NCBI GenBank assembly: GCA_963693365.1
Contig: CAVNZM010000002.1
Location: 12,462,001 to 12,526,000, forward strand
Length of the DNA: 64,000 nucleotides
Direction of reading: 5' to 3'
Source of the DNA: Amoebidium appalachense
Lineage: Eukaryota > Ichthyosporea
Position 1 is the first letter of the stretch. Each line of letters starts with the position of its first letter. Below are positions 13,080 to 24,500 of the stretch, piece after piece. The notes beneath the pieces are model-generated. The model worked only from the letters and a program-made list of their open reading frames with translations, was not told where the DNA came from and made no database searches. The translations under genes and the position numbers were made by a program.

Positions 13080-13189
13080 GAAGCAGACAAAGACTTCTTT
13101 CATTTGCATAGGAATAAGGTTTGGTTCAAAAATGTAAACGAAAAGCAGCCAGAGTACTGGAAACGTCTCATTGTACGGGGAGAGGAGGA

Positions 13190-13315
13190 GGGGGGAAGAT
13201 GCTTGAGGGGAGGGGGGAGGGGGGGGGGGGGAGGAGGAGGCCCGTTACACTTCGGCTGTTCAAGAGGGAGTGTGGCTTGCACATGGAGCAGTGTGAGTGA
13301 TACTTTCCCCCCCCC

Positions 13316-13352
<37 letters not shown>

Positions 13353-13411
13353 CCCCTCCCCCCCCCCCCCCCCCCCCCCCTCCCCTCCCCCCCCCCCCCC
13401 CCCCCCCCCCA
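13190..13411. repeat. G-rich then C-rich tract
   Basis: G runs at 13190-13240, then an almost pure C tract of about 107 bases (13304-13410) with single T interruptions. Confidence 0.92.
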
Positions 13412-13467
13412 GGCCCCTTCCCCCCTCCCGTTCCATGTGACGTTCCCAGTACTCTTGGTGCTTTTCG

Positions 13468-13585
13468 TTTTTATTTAAACCAACCCTTATATTTTCGTTT
13501 AATATTTAAACCAACCCTTATATTTTCGTTTATTATTAACCCAACCCTCATATTTTCGTTTAACATTAGAACCAACTCTTATCCT
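13468..13585 (+). repeat. Tandem repeat of about 38 bases
   Basis: Three to four imperfect copies of a unit with AAACCAACCCTTATATTTTC and a following GTTTA stretch, diverging to the right. Confidence 0.8.
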
Positions 13586-13788
13586 CCAGCAAGTGAACCA
13601 AGTCTTTATCGCCTCTACTGTATCCGAGATCAATCTACACACTCGCGATATGATGGTGCACAGACAGAGAGTGACAGAGGGTTCTCAGAGAGTATAAGGG
13701 GTGGCGAAAGGAGAGGTGGGCATGGGGCTCAGCCTGAGAGGTGTGTGTTTGTGTGTGTGTGTGTGTGTGGGGGGGGGGGGGTTGTTGT

Positions 13789-14639
13789 TGTTGTACGAAG
13801 TATCTACATGTATAAGATCTTTTCAGTTTGTGTTGTGTTTTAACGGTTCATGTGCTTAGTATAAATGTCACACTCCTATTATGTAAAGTGTAGCATCGAT
13901 CTCCGATATGCTTGTATACTTGTAATCGTGCTGTATCGGCTATAATCGTGTGTTGCAATATCGATTAGCCTATTGAATATTAATGTGTGTGTACACGGAT
14001 CCACCCACTCAGGGAGAGACGTGTACATGTTCCTGGGCACAAATACAAATAAACCCCGCAAAAGTGTGTGTGTGACTTTGGACTGCCACTTACTTATTAA
14101 ACATGTACACAATCACAAGATAATCACGCAATATAACAAATTGAAAAAGATACCACACGACACTAGACCCGATGAAAGCATACACCTGAAAAACTAAGCC
14201 TTATGTCTCGTTTTATATATACTGACCGCCTCAACCATATTGCCAAATATGGCACTCGCAAATGTATAACACCTAAATACATATTACCTTCCTGTTTGAA
14301 CTGGTCTTTCTCTAGCTGATGGTATTATTGATCAATTACCACGCTTTTACTGTACACGTGCTATACAGTGGAGATCTAATAAGTATAAGGTGGCATCATT
14401 TGCATGCCCAAACAACACACACACACACCAGTTTAACCGGTCATGTATCGCCAAATGTAGTTTGATAGACCACATAATACCGCAACACACACACGTCACA
14501 TTCACAACAGACACCCAGAAAGATAGCCTACCTGTAAATTACAACATCCTTGATTTTATACTAAACACGCGTTACTACGACCTGTTTATTAGATGTATTG
14601 ATTGGCTTGAGAAACACATCACTACAAAACTCTAGCGCA

Positions 14640-14686
<47 letters not shown>

Positions 14687-15652
14687 CCAGCTGATACCGA
14701 GTGTCCCAGGGGGAGCCCCTTAAAAAAAAAAAAAAAAAAAAAAAGAAACGGGGAACCCCAACTAATTGATTTCTCATTGTAGTCTTTATGGTGTCTCGTA
14801 GAGAAAGTAAACCCTGATATATAGTCATCACCCGACATCTATGTACGTGATCATGATATACCGCTGAGGGGATATTCCGAGCTAAACCCCCCCATACCTG
14901 AGACTGGTTTCTCTTTGCCTCGAGTAAACAGCGTAAACCCCCCCATGTTCGTGTGTACATAAATATATTTAGTAGTAGTTATACTATTACTATCTTGTTT
15001 GTTGATCTGTGCTCTCTTCTCCTTTCTCTTTCTCCTTCTTTATTTTCTTTTCTTTCTCTCCTTGTTTTCATGGGTATAATCGTATTTCTTTTCTACTAAT
15101 ATATACGGGTAGATTTGTGTCACTTAATATGTGTTAATCGGACGGTAACACACTTAGGCTACACTTGGGTTGACATGTGTGATCAGACTTCATCAATTTA
15201 CTTTAGTGTTCATGTGTTGCCGTGCTTTAACCAATCATCAAGGTTAAGTGTGGTATTTCTGAGTCTTTGCAGTGTGTCATCGGTTAGAACTTTCCCCCGC
15301 TTCCTCGATAATGACACGAGTTGATCTTTGCTAGTGTCTGTGCCCTATCATGTACATGTCCGCGTACCGGATCTCTCTGAAAGCAATTAGTTCTTAGTGA
15401 TTGGTTTCTTTTAGAGACAGACCTGATTTCCGACTGGTCGGAAATCACGGATAGATTTGACTTACGGGAATTTCGAGTATTATATACGAGATCGAAATAA
15501 ATTTAGTTCAGTCGTGTCTAAACATTGATGTCTGTTGTGTACACTGCTCCGATCGCTCCGTGTTTTTGTTGTTGTGTGTCTGTGGTGTTTTTACACTGCA
15601 CCACCATGTCGCTGCTTTCCTTCCCAGTCCCAAATACTAATATAAATTTACA
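13789..15652 (+). repeat. Solo LTR of the 935 bp copia LTR family, split by an insertion
   Basis: Similarity to the LTRs at 42209-43134, 45994-46928 and 56022-56956 begins at TGTTGTACGAAGTATC and ends at AATTTACA. About 946 bases are LTR once the insertion at 14033-14943 is removed. It keeps the 22-base palindrome (15425-15446) and the shared TAAACATTGATGTCTGTTG block. Poly-G lies on both sides, so a GGGGG target duplication is possible but not provable. No internal region is present, which suggests LTR-LTR recombination. Confidence 0.85.
14033..14943. mobile_element. Unclassified 0.9 kb insertion in a solo LTR
   Basis: The related LTR at 42.2 kb reads continuously across this point. Here it is interrupted by about 911 bases with CATGTTC at both junctions (14026-14032 and 14944-14950), a 7 bp target duplication. 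The insert contains an 81-codon plus-strand frame ending at 14635 (NILDFILNTRYYDLFIRCID region), a CA array (14648-14685) and about 22 A near 14721-14742. No terminal inverted repeats were found. It could be a 5'-truncated non-LTR element or a non-autonomous transposon. Confidence 0.6.
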
Positions 15653-15665
15653 GGGGGGCGGTACC

Positions 15666-15876
<211 letters not shown>

Positions 15877-15956
15877 GTGAGTGTGTGCAAGGTGTGCGTG
15901 ACTTTATTTTATTTTATTTTTCGTTTTTATTTATTTATTTATTTATTATTTTTTTC

Positions 15957-16087
15957 GGGGGGGGGGGGGGGGGGGGAGGGCGAGGGGTGGGGTGGGGTGG
16001 GGTGGGGTGGGGTGGGGTGGGGGTGGGGTGGGGTGGGTGGGTGGGTGGGTGGGTGGGTGGGTGGGGGGGGGGGGGGGGGGGGGGGGC
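15957..16087. repeat. G-rich tract with (GGGGT)n and (GGGT)n
   Basis: G run, about ten GGGGT units (15987-16034), GGGT units, then a G run of about 24. Resembles telomere-like arrays only in being G-rich; it is interstitial. Confidence 0.93.
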
Positions 16088-16715
16088 GGGGGAGATTTCC
16101 GGGCACTGTGGGATATCATTGCGTTGCAGCGGCAATGGGCATGGTAAAATGGATACGTGATTAATACGAAACTGAAGCATCGTAATTCAATGCACAATTG
16201 GAATACTCATCCTTGGTATCCAAACTGAATCACGTCTGCCAATATTTGACCCAAGCAGATTCCAGCAGTCATAACGTGTCTGTGTGTGTGTGTGTGTGTG
16301 TCCGGGGGGAGCCGGGGAGGGGGGGGGGGGGGGGGTGATATATGCATTGGGGGGTTGGAAAGATTGGGGAGGAGACATCAGAGGACAAAACGCATAACGT
16401 TACAATAAAAGAAACCTGAATTCTAACCTTCAAAAAAAAAAAACCAGGTAAAAATGTGCAGGCTGAAGACACTTATCTGGAACCCATCATCAGAGGGGTT
16501 TCTATGCCTCCACAAAAGAATGAACTTCGACTCTTTAACATCTTGTGTGCGGTTTCCGGGCCCAGCCCATCCTTTGTTTCAACAGCAAAAGGTCGCCAAA
16601 GACGAGCAGGGTTGTCCAGGGGGCAGCATGCGCAGCCTAAAAACGCAACCAAAAATACACGCAAGTAAACAATAAGCGTAAGAAAAATAATCCCCAAGCA
16701 CAGAAGTTCCGCTTT

Positions 16716-16746
<31 letters not shown>

Positions 16747-17209
16747 GTGGGCAGGGAAAGGGAAGGGGGAAGGGAGGGTATTATTATAAACCGTATATGT
16801 ACACCGTGATAGACGGGGCTACAGAGCTTCCAGAATCTTGAAATCGCTTTCAAAATTTCAAGGTCAACATTTTATTTTTTGGAAAAATCATACATTGAGC
16901 ATGTTCCTTTCTCATTATCGACAATGACATACTATAAGTTCCAGACTTCAAGAGAAAGTAGCTTAGTTTCAGCACAATTCACTGACAACTTTAACAGATA
17001 AGATCACCTATACATAGCATGCCATGATGCAATACTACTACATAGGCTGCAGTTTATTACTGCACCTCCCAACTTGAAAATACTCTAGCTTGAGTTCTCA
17101 CCCGGACCCATGGCCACCGGGTCTCAATAATCATAAAATCCATAATTATTATCTGAAAGCCCCCGTAATATTTCCAACCCCATCCCAACTATTTGTTACT
17201 ACACTAGTC
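16088..17209. other. Intergenic DNA downstream of the minus-strand membrane-protein gene
   Basis: Complex sequence with small repeats: TG at 16277-16300, G run at 16319-16335, T then G at 16714-16747. No supported gene. The part nearest 17209 should hold the 3' untranslated region of the gene at 17210-19390. Confidence 0.5.
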
Positions 17210-19390
17210 TTACCCTGGCCCATTAAGCGACCCGCGACGGATGAGCACATCCTGGGAAGAAGAAGAGGCAGGGTAGCCAGCCAGGGTGCCAAAATGCCCC
17301 GAAGGGCTATTTATGTTGCCCAAATGGACCGAAGGGCTATTTATGTTTATGTTGTTAAGCTGCCCGGATTGACTTTTGAGCTCGACGCCTGAGGGGCCAT
17401 TGATGTTAGTGAACTGGCCGATAGAGGGACTGTTGAGGGAATATGCCGTGGTTCTGGCCGCCAGGACCGACACATCGGATCTCTTGTTGGCTTTGCTCTT
17501 TTTGTGCCGCCGCCACACAAAGAACATCACCACGCAAAAGCAGCAACCCATACACGAGACCAACAACACGATGCCCGGTACGATAATTGCTATAATCGGA
17601 ATTCCAGTACCGAACATGCCAGTCGCAGCGGGTGCCAGCGGTGCATTTCCTTCATCGACTGGTCCGTCAACTAGTGCAAAGTCTTGGCTGCCCGATATTT
17701 CCTCCGACGAACGTCGTACGATGTTGGGGCGTGAACGTCGGCGGCGACGGCCGGTGGTTCCATCGAGGTAATCGACAAGCACAGTCCAGGTGAGGGTGAT
17801 GGTGTTGTTGGTGGTGGCTGAACTGGCGCATGTCAGTGCCGCAGTGACGGGGATGGGGTTTTGAATCTCGGGCGGAGTACGCTGGACAAACACTTGGGTC
17901 ATGTTGGCGGCATTTTGGTACGGGGCAGTGTAGCGGGTGCAGTCGCCGTTGGATGTGCGGTTGAACTGAGTGATGATTGCATTAGTTATACCGACACTGG
18001 AAGTGTTGGTCCAAAGACGAAGCGACCAATAGCTGGTGTCGCCGAGGTTAAAGGAACGAGAGGCGCGTGTGGTGGTGTATTGGTTATTGGTGCGTAAAAC
18101 AACGTCGAGGGTGAAGAGGGACGACAGATTGAACGCCGTGACGTTGCAGAAGTTGTTTGTGTTGATGGAAAAAACAACATCCGCCGTTGTTGACGCCATG
18201 AAGGGGCACATGTTGCTGGCGATGGACGACTGTTGGCAGGCAAGAGGGACACTGCCCATGACGTAGTACCCCGTCAAATCGCACGCCGTGATGTTGAGCA
18301 TTGCTGTAATGTTGCATGTGTCGCTGTTCAATATTGACAGCCCGTCACACGTTGGGCCGGTGACCCACCGTGACCCATTGGCAGATGGTATGTTCATGTT
18401 CGATAGACTCAGTGTGCCGTTGGAATACCCCGGGATGATGTATGGCGCAGGCAAATTGATGACAATGGTGACGGTGGAGGTGTTCACCCCGTCTACCGCC
18501 TGGACCGCAATTTTGCTGATGGCCGCCTGCAGGTCTGCCTCGGGGTAGTTGACGGATATCGTGGCGGATATGGTCCCCAGCCTATCCATTTGGATGCGTA
18601 GTTTGGTCACCGCGTTGGCTTCGCGGTCTACCCCCTTGCGTAGTGTCTTGTTTTGTGAAGCATTGTCTACTCGTTCCGTCATCCACACTTGGACGTCTGC
18701 CAAATATTTCACGAAAATGTTATCTGTTCTGTCGATCGACACACCACAGTTTCCCAACCTGTCAAACATCACCGAGAAGGAAAGGTATGCACGGCATGTA
18801 TCACCTTTAATAGAAAAATAGTAAGCGGACATTTTTGCGCTGGGGCTGTTACCTCCATCCTGCGAGTATTTGCAGTTGGCAAAAGCCACGTCCACCAAGT
18901 ATCGAGTCTCGTGCCAGTATCCAAGGTCGGCCTGCACGTTGACCTTGTTGTTGAGGATGTTTGGGTTGATGAGGCTGATGGAGAAGTTGGCCTGCGCTGC
19001 CCGTGGTGTTGCGAGGGTGCACGTGGTGGGTGTTGTGCGGTGGCATATGCTGAGACCCATAACCTGCAGGTTTACTCCCTGCACGGTGGAGGCAATCACA
19101 TCACTGACGTTTGCGCTAGGGAGAAGCGTGGTTAACGTAGAGCCAGCGCCCTTGAGTGTCAGGTTCTTGTTGACAATTATGGGCGAATAAACGGAGAAAA
19201 TACCCGATGAAAAAGCGATTGTGTCTCCTGGTGACGCGGATGCAATAGCGAGGGTTAGATTGCTCGTAGGCGTGACAGAAATCGTCGCCGCTCTAACGAG
19301 AGAAAACAACAGGGCAAACCCTGCTGCCAATAAAATTATTGAACGCATTGCCATTATGATAGTTTGTGCATTTAATATGTTCGTGTCCAC
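17210..19390 (-). CDS. Secreted-ectodomain type I membrane protein with beta-helix-like N-terminus and repeat tail
   Basis: One uninterrupted 726-codon frame without introns. The first ATG gives a 13-residue leader; starts at Met13 or Met15 give a more usual signal peptide (RSIILLAAGFALLFSLVRA, cleavage near residue 34). Residues 40-100 carry a PGDTIAFSSGIF / NKNLTLKGAG pattern typical of right-handed beta-helix (pectate-lyase-like) folds. The ectodomain has many N-x-S/T sites and scattered cysteines. An RRRRR run (about 548-552) lies about 45 residues before one helix (about 596-624), followed by RRHKKSKANKR and a tail with about four N-S-P-S-x-x-x-G-N-I type repeats. A polybasic site just before the helix resembles zona-pellucida-domain proteins; that link is inference. 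Probably a cell-surface protein; ligand and role unknown. Paralogues lie at 3-581, 5.6 kb and 25.5 kb. Confidence 0.85.
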   Translation of the reverse strand: MDTNILNAQTIIMAMRSIILLAAGFALLFSLVRAATISVTPTSNLTLAIASASPGDTIAFSSGIFSVYSPIIVNKNLTLKGAGSTLTTLLPSANVSDVIASTVQGVNLQVMGLSICHRTTPTTCTLATPRAAQANFSISLINPNILNNKVNVQADLGYWHETRYLVDVAFANCKYSQDGGNSPSAKMSAYYFSIKGDTCRAYLSFSVMFDRLGNCGVSIDRTDNIFVKYLADVQVWMTERVDNASQNKTLRKGVDREANAVTKLRIQMDRLGTISATISVNYPEADLQAAISKIAVQAVDGVNTSTVTIVINLPAPYIIPGYSNGTLSLSNMNIPSANGSRWVTGPTCDGLSILNSDTCNITAMLNITACDLTGYYVMGSVPLACQQSSIASNMCPFMASTTADVVFSINTNNFCNVTAFNLSSLFTLDVVLRTNNQYTTTRASRSFNLGDTSYWSLRLWTNTSSVGITNAIITQFNRTSNGDCTRYTAPYQNAANMTQVFVQRTPPEIQNPIPVTAALTCASSATTNNTITLTWTVLVDYLDGTTGRRRRRSRPNIVRRSSEEISGSQDFALVDGPVDEGNAPLAPAATGMFGTGIPIIAIIVPGIVLLVSCMGCCFCVVMFFVWRRHKKSKANKRSDVSVLAARTTAYSLNSPSIGQFTNINGPSGVELKSQSGQLNNININSPSVHLGNINSPSGHFGTLAGYPASSSSQDVLIRRGSLNGPG
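17286..17420 (-). repeat. 30-33 bp repeat coding the tail decapeptides
   Basis: The 3' part of the gene has repeated units sharing CGAAGGGCTATTTATGTT on the plus strand. On the coding strand they give NSPSxHxGNI-like decapeptides. These are the counterpart of the longer array at 5990-6275. Confidence 0.75.
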
Positions 19391-20346
19391 ATGTATCTAT
19401 GCGTGTTTCACAAGCGCTATACTAACATTTACAGTGAAACATGTATGAAGCTTTGACTACACCTGTACCGTGTGACGTGTTCGAAGATATCTAGACTTTT
19501 AAACTACATAGTTTGTTTAAACTTTCAGATGATGTGTATGCCAGCTGCAGCATGCATTGATTTTGGATGACCATGCATTTGAGACTAATGTAAGTGAGTG
19601 CACACGGTCATATAATGGTGCACGTTTTTTCTATAAAGGGGTTCAAAAAAAGCTAGCAGTTGTGGACGTAGGCGAGGAACTTGCAGTATACGATTCAGTT
19701 CTACAGGTTGTAGACCGGGGATGTAAAATTGAAGTTGCTCTATGATAATGTGTTACATACACCCTGGTGATGTGCATTCAGTTACTTTTTTGGCTGACAG
19801 TGCCGGTGCACGTATGTCACTGTAATCCGGACCCACTAATAGTAGTGACTCTGTATCCCTCTCGGCCTTATATTTCCGAGTGAGACTCAACACGGGGCTT
19901 ATATTAAAGCTTGAATAACTCATATTATAGTGGTGACTGGTGAGTGTGATACGTACATGCATGTTTTGTTGGTGCACCAGTCGAACCCATGTGAAAATGC
20001 GAGCTGGTTGCTTGCCAGGTCACTGAGTGTGACATTGTGCCACGGGCCGGGCCGTGCCACAGTGCTACTGACTGTAGCACTGCTTTTGTTGGGCCGTAAT
20101 CGTGGGAGGTCTCTAGATCTGCTCTCTCTTGATCAACTGCCATAAATATACTGCACGCATCAACAGTACGTACACAAATGCATGTGATTTCCAAGTTTCC
20201 TGGAAAGGCTTATAAATTAACCTTAATCACCTTAAAGAAAATGCTGCGGTTTTTTCTAAGAGTTTCCTTTTTCAACCGTTTCAAGCAATATCCATTTGTG
20301 GTCACGTACAGGCGATCATGCCCTCATCATCACGAACACTATAAAT
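19391..20346. other. Upstream region of the membrane-protein gene
   Basis: Non-coding, duplicated at 26585-27540. It should hold the minus-strand promoter, but no TATA box in the right orientation was recognised. Short frames here have no believable protein composition. Confidence 0.5.
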
Positions 20347-20708
20347 GCCGGAGGCAAGACTTCCCCCTCACTCCCGTCGTGGCTCCCCGAGGTGACCGAG
20401 ACAAAGAGAAGCAGAAATGCAAGTCAGTGAGGAATTTTATTATTGATTTTAGCCCTAATAAATAATATCAGTATCTGATCAGAAAACCCCCAAAACCCCC
20501 GGATAAACCCCCTAAACCCCAGAACACTGTGTGTGTGTGCACACGTGTGTGTGTGTGTATGTGTGTGTGTTTGTGTGTGTATGATAGGCTATTGAAGGAA
20601 CAGCACTTCCAGCACACAATGGCCGAAAGAACCCCTTCATCTATCCAAGGGTGGGAGGGAGGGAAGAGAAAGCAAGAGCAAACCGTAAGGCACCAACTAA
20701 TCAGACTG
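20347..20708 (-). mobile_element. Internally deleted derivative of the DIRS-like element (copy A)
   Basis: 302 bases (20347-20648) equal to the left end of the full element (21127-21428), then 15 bases of GGGA-rich sequence, then 45 bases (20664-20708) equal to the right end of the full element (25572-25616). Only the two termini remain. No target duplication is visible, as expected for recombinase-type insertion. Both this copy and the full element follow the dinucleotide AT. Confidence 0.85.
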
Positions 20709-21126
20709 AGGTCTCAGCTTCTGCCCCTTTACACAAGGTGCCACCAAACCAAGAAAACACCCAAACAGCCTAATTATTACCTTATCACGTTGCTCCCTCC
20801 CCTTTTTTCTTTTCACCTACACACTAGCTCTAAAAACAAGAACTGAACGAACGACGCCCACAGCCAGCTCTACAAAGCTGGTGCGCGGCTCACTCACATT
20901 TTTAGAACAGTGGAAAAGCCACCAATCATATCACCTATCTACTGATAACTACGGATCACTTCATAACTATACCTGATCTATATCCAATCACTAAAGATAC
21001 ATACGACTGAGCTTAACATTCTACCCGTTAGGGCCAATCAGCTTGCACCGCTATGTAGCCGTTACCGCCGACTGACCGAACACGTGTCATCTCTCACCGC
21101 TGCCTCCTCCCGCTCGAGAACAACAT
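20709..21126. other. Spacer between the short derivative and the full element
   Basis: Complex non-coding DNA present in both 2.7 kb repeats (second copy 27902-28319). It ends at CAACAT, where the full-length element begins in copy A. Confidence 0.6.
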
Positions 21127-21428
21127 GCCGGAGGCAAGACTTCCCCCTCACTCCCGTCGTGGCTCCCCGAGGTGACCGAGACAAAGAGAAGCAGAAATGC
21201 AAGTCAGTGAGGAATTTTATTATTGATTTTAGCCCTAATAAATAATATCAGTATCTGATCAGAAAACCCCCAAAACCCCCGGATAAACCCCCTAAACCCC
21301 AGAACACTGTGTGTGTGTGCACACGTGTGTGTGTGTGTATGTGTGTGTGTTTGTGTGTGTATGATAGGCTATTGAAGGAACAGCACTTCCAGCACACAAT
21401 GGCCGAAAGAACCCCTTCATCTATCCAA
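21127..21428 (-). repeat. 302 bp terminal segment of the DIRS-like element
   Basis: It appears identical to 20347-20648 and nearly so to 27541-27841. It contains C-rich telomere-like sequence (CCCCCAAAACCCCC, then CCCCCTAAACCCC) near 21267-21300 and a TG-rich patch with GCACACGTG. On the element's coding strand these are four G tracts near its 3' end. Confidence 0.9.
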
Positions 21429-21509
21429 ACCTACCCTACTTGTTTTTATTTTGTGATTGTGTCTTTTAAATAATGTGTGTTGGGTGTGTGTAGTAGAAGC
21501 CTGTAGCTG

Positions 21510-24500
21510 CTAATCGTGCGTAATCATGTGTGGCCTACGGGCCAAGGATTTTGCCTGGGCTGACAGATGAGCGGGCATTGAAATTGCCAGGAGCATGGCC
21601 TTGTTCGTGTCAATGTAGTGGTTGAAAGGCGTCGTGAAATTACGCCACCGACCATTGATACGAATTTGCTCATAGTCCTCCCCTCTGAGTGCTGCTGTGG
21701 AGGCTGCCCCGTGCCGTGTGCTGTACAATGAGAAGTCGCTATCCAGGCCCACAGCCGTCAGACTCTGTTGCATACGAGTTGCTACCAGCGATGATGTGTA
21801 CCCAGGATGAAACAGAGGGTCGGATGGGCGGGAGCCATGGGGAAATGCACCCACTGCCATGAGCTTCTGCAGCAAATGCAAGCACACTGGATCACGGATC
21901 ACCACCATCTGATGATTGCCCGTTTTGGACCGTGGAAGAAGCAACACTGCACTGCCCGCTGGAGCATTGATTTCAATCAACCGTGGATCATTCGGAGGAA
22001 TGAAGTCTGCCACCGTGCGCCGCGAGAGCTCCCCCGGCCGGGTGTAGGTTGCGAATGACATACACAGATAGAGTGCTACGTGCGGCATCTTGTATTCCCA
22101 CAGAGCCGACACTGCCAAAATCATGTAGTCGTAGGGGAGTGGTCTGTGGTGATTGGTCGGGTTAGCATGGTCCCACCCCCTTAGGACCCTGGCCGACAGG
22201 ACCAAGGAGTCCTTGCACTGGGGATAGTAATGGTGGATGGCTGACAGCACCGTCTTGCAGTGGGCGAGCCCGCTGCGGGTCTCTCCCAACTCTTCGTACA
22301 TGTCAGCTGCATAGCTCGCAAGCATGTTATCCACCTGCTCTACCGACTGGAAGGTGCTCACCCCATCTTCCACACACCACGCTACGAATTTGTTCAAGGC
22401 GTTGTCGTATTTCGCCACTGTGGGAGCCGTGACATTGAGATTGAGCATATGCGTGATTTTTGCAGAGGGGACGACGTCACGTGACGGCATGTCTGCTGGA
22501 TTGTGGGCAGAAGGGACCCACACCCACGCCGGTCGAAGTGCGGCTGCACACACAAGTGCTGCCACCCGCCGGCACAGATGGTTTAGCCGTCGTGAACTCG
22601 ATCTACCCTTGGCCACCGCAAACAATAAAGATGTGTTGTCGATGAGATGAGCTACTCTGGTGCTGTGATTTTGTGGTGCTCGCGTGAAACGTCGTAGTGA
22701 TAATAGCAGCGCGTGCCCCTCGAGGATGGTGATGTGATCTTCGTGCCGCCACGGAGTAGATATCGGATGGTGCCACTGCAGACCGTCAACTACTTTCAGA
22801 AAAGAGTCGTCGGTCGTGGGGTGGTTCGTGCTGTCGTTACATTCATCGGCTGAAAGGGCGTTAATCACGAGCTCACCGGTGTCGTCCACAGGCCCCAAGA
22901 AGGAATAACCGGGTCTGGACACCGACTGTGCTAATGCCGTCAACGATTGCTCAGCCGTAACGGACGCAATAGAAACACCTGCTCCCTTGGTGGACGCATC
23001 TGATGCCAACAGAAGAGAGGCGGGAGCAGCCGTCAAATCACACACAATGAGAGGTGCCAAATCCACCAACAGGGCCAACTCCCCCTTGACTGCAGAGGGG
23101 ATTGGGCATGCCGTTAGTGGACATTGGCCGGCTGACAACGCAAACTGATAACTCGCCTCTAACACAGAAAATAAAGCTCTATTCAAAAGCAACAACCACG
23201 CCCAGCCCCCAAGCAAACGAGATAACGCCCGTGGAGCCACCTCCCGCATGAACAGAACCGCCTTTGTGTCGGCTAGTAGCCGCGCCAACCGTGATGCATC
23301 CGGTCGAATAACACCGTCCCGTCCTATAGCCAACCCAAGTGCTACGGTCTCCGGGTGGTCTCGTGACGCCGTGACCGTTTTGGACGGTTTTATTTCGAAT
23401 CCGTGTGTCTCTCCAGCGCGCCCGGCTGCCGTCATCTCGGAATTTACAGTAGATTCCTCCAACCCAACCCCCACCCAATCATCCACGTAGATCAAATGTG
23501 CCGTATCCGATTGGTCGGTAATGGAATGTGCCGGTGAAGAATTCGATTGGATGCATCGTTCGATACGTAAAGGCGGGTGCGTGATGTGCTGGTGAGAACG
23601 TTGGGCGACAAACGGTGCCCATTTCCAGCCCATCGGCATAGACAACACCCGCGGATACACCAACCTATCGACACCCGGCAGTCCCACTGCTGAAGACGAA
23701 ACCGGCGGAAGCCCTTGGTACCAAGACAGCCAGTCTGGCACCCGAAAACGGTGGTAAAAATTCGAAAAATCGTACTTGGCCACCACCACCGCTGCGTCCT
23801 TCGGAACAATGATACTACACAAATCTGCCGGACTGGGAAAATTCGGATTGGGCGGGTCTATCATGACTGCATTCATGGGGCGAGCATCCATGATAAGACG
23901 GTCTTCCTTCTCATCTTTCTCCACCGCAAATAAACCATTGATAATCTTTGGGGGCTCCGAAATTTCTGAAAAAGCAACCATACCACAAACATACATACGC
24001 TTAGCCAATATAGGCCACTCCGCAGGCGACGCAAATGCATGGACAGGACGCCCGGGCAAAGGGTGGGCTCCTTCAGCACCCTCAGTGGTGCTCTCAGTTG
24101 CCAACACGCCCCCAAGCCCGCAAACTCCGTGACCGTTCGGCTGTCCGACCGCGTCACCCGTGCGATTTGACGCCACCACCAACACGTTTGGCTTCTCCAT
24201 CATCTCCTTGAGGTCAGGTGGAAGGACCTCTAGGAGCGGAACTGTTGCCCCAAACCCCTCAGGAGGAAGGGCAATACGCTCAGCAACTATGGGGGTGAAA
24301 GCTTTTGAGTGATTGAAATATGGGAAAGATTCAGACACAGCCGCTAAGGGGACATTGCTGATCCTGCGGCGCATATCCGCGCAAAAAACGAAAATTCGCT
24401 GAATGGATTGTGTCTGTGCCGGTGAGGGTGCATGAGAAAAGTGCGTGGATTTAGGAAAAGGCGTGGGAAAAAAATGTGTGCTGGTAGGAGGGGAAAATGT

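Larger units (their letters stand above)
18421..21126. repeat. 2.7 kb direct repeat, copy A
   Basis: Matches 25615-28319 with only a few differences seen: C/A near 19345, C/T near 20005, and one C lost from a C run near 20370 in copy B. It holds the 5' half of the membrane-protein gene, its upstream region and a short retroelement derivative. Its right end touches the first base of the DIRS-like element. Confidence 0.95.

Noticed and set aside
15957-16087. Telomere or interstitial telomere at the GGGGT array
   Set aside because: Units vary (GGGGT, GGGT, pure G), the array is short and many similar G-rich tracts exist in the window.
19557-19745. 62-codon plus-strand frame in both 2.7 kb repeats
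   Set aside because: Short, without motif, and identical in both copies only because the DNA is recently duplicated.
20347-21428. 302-base segments at 20347 and 21127 as a pair of LTRs
   Set aside because: One copy is joined to the opposite terminus of the DIRS-like element, they do not bracket an internal region with pol, and the pol is of the tyrosine-recombinase type.
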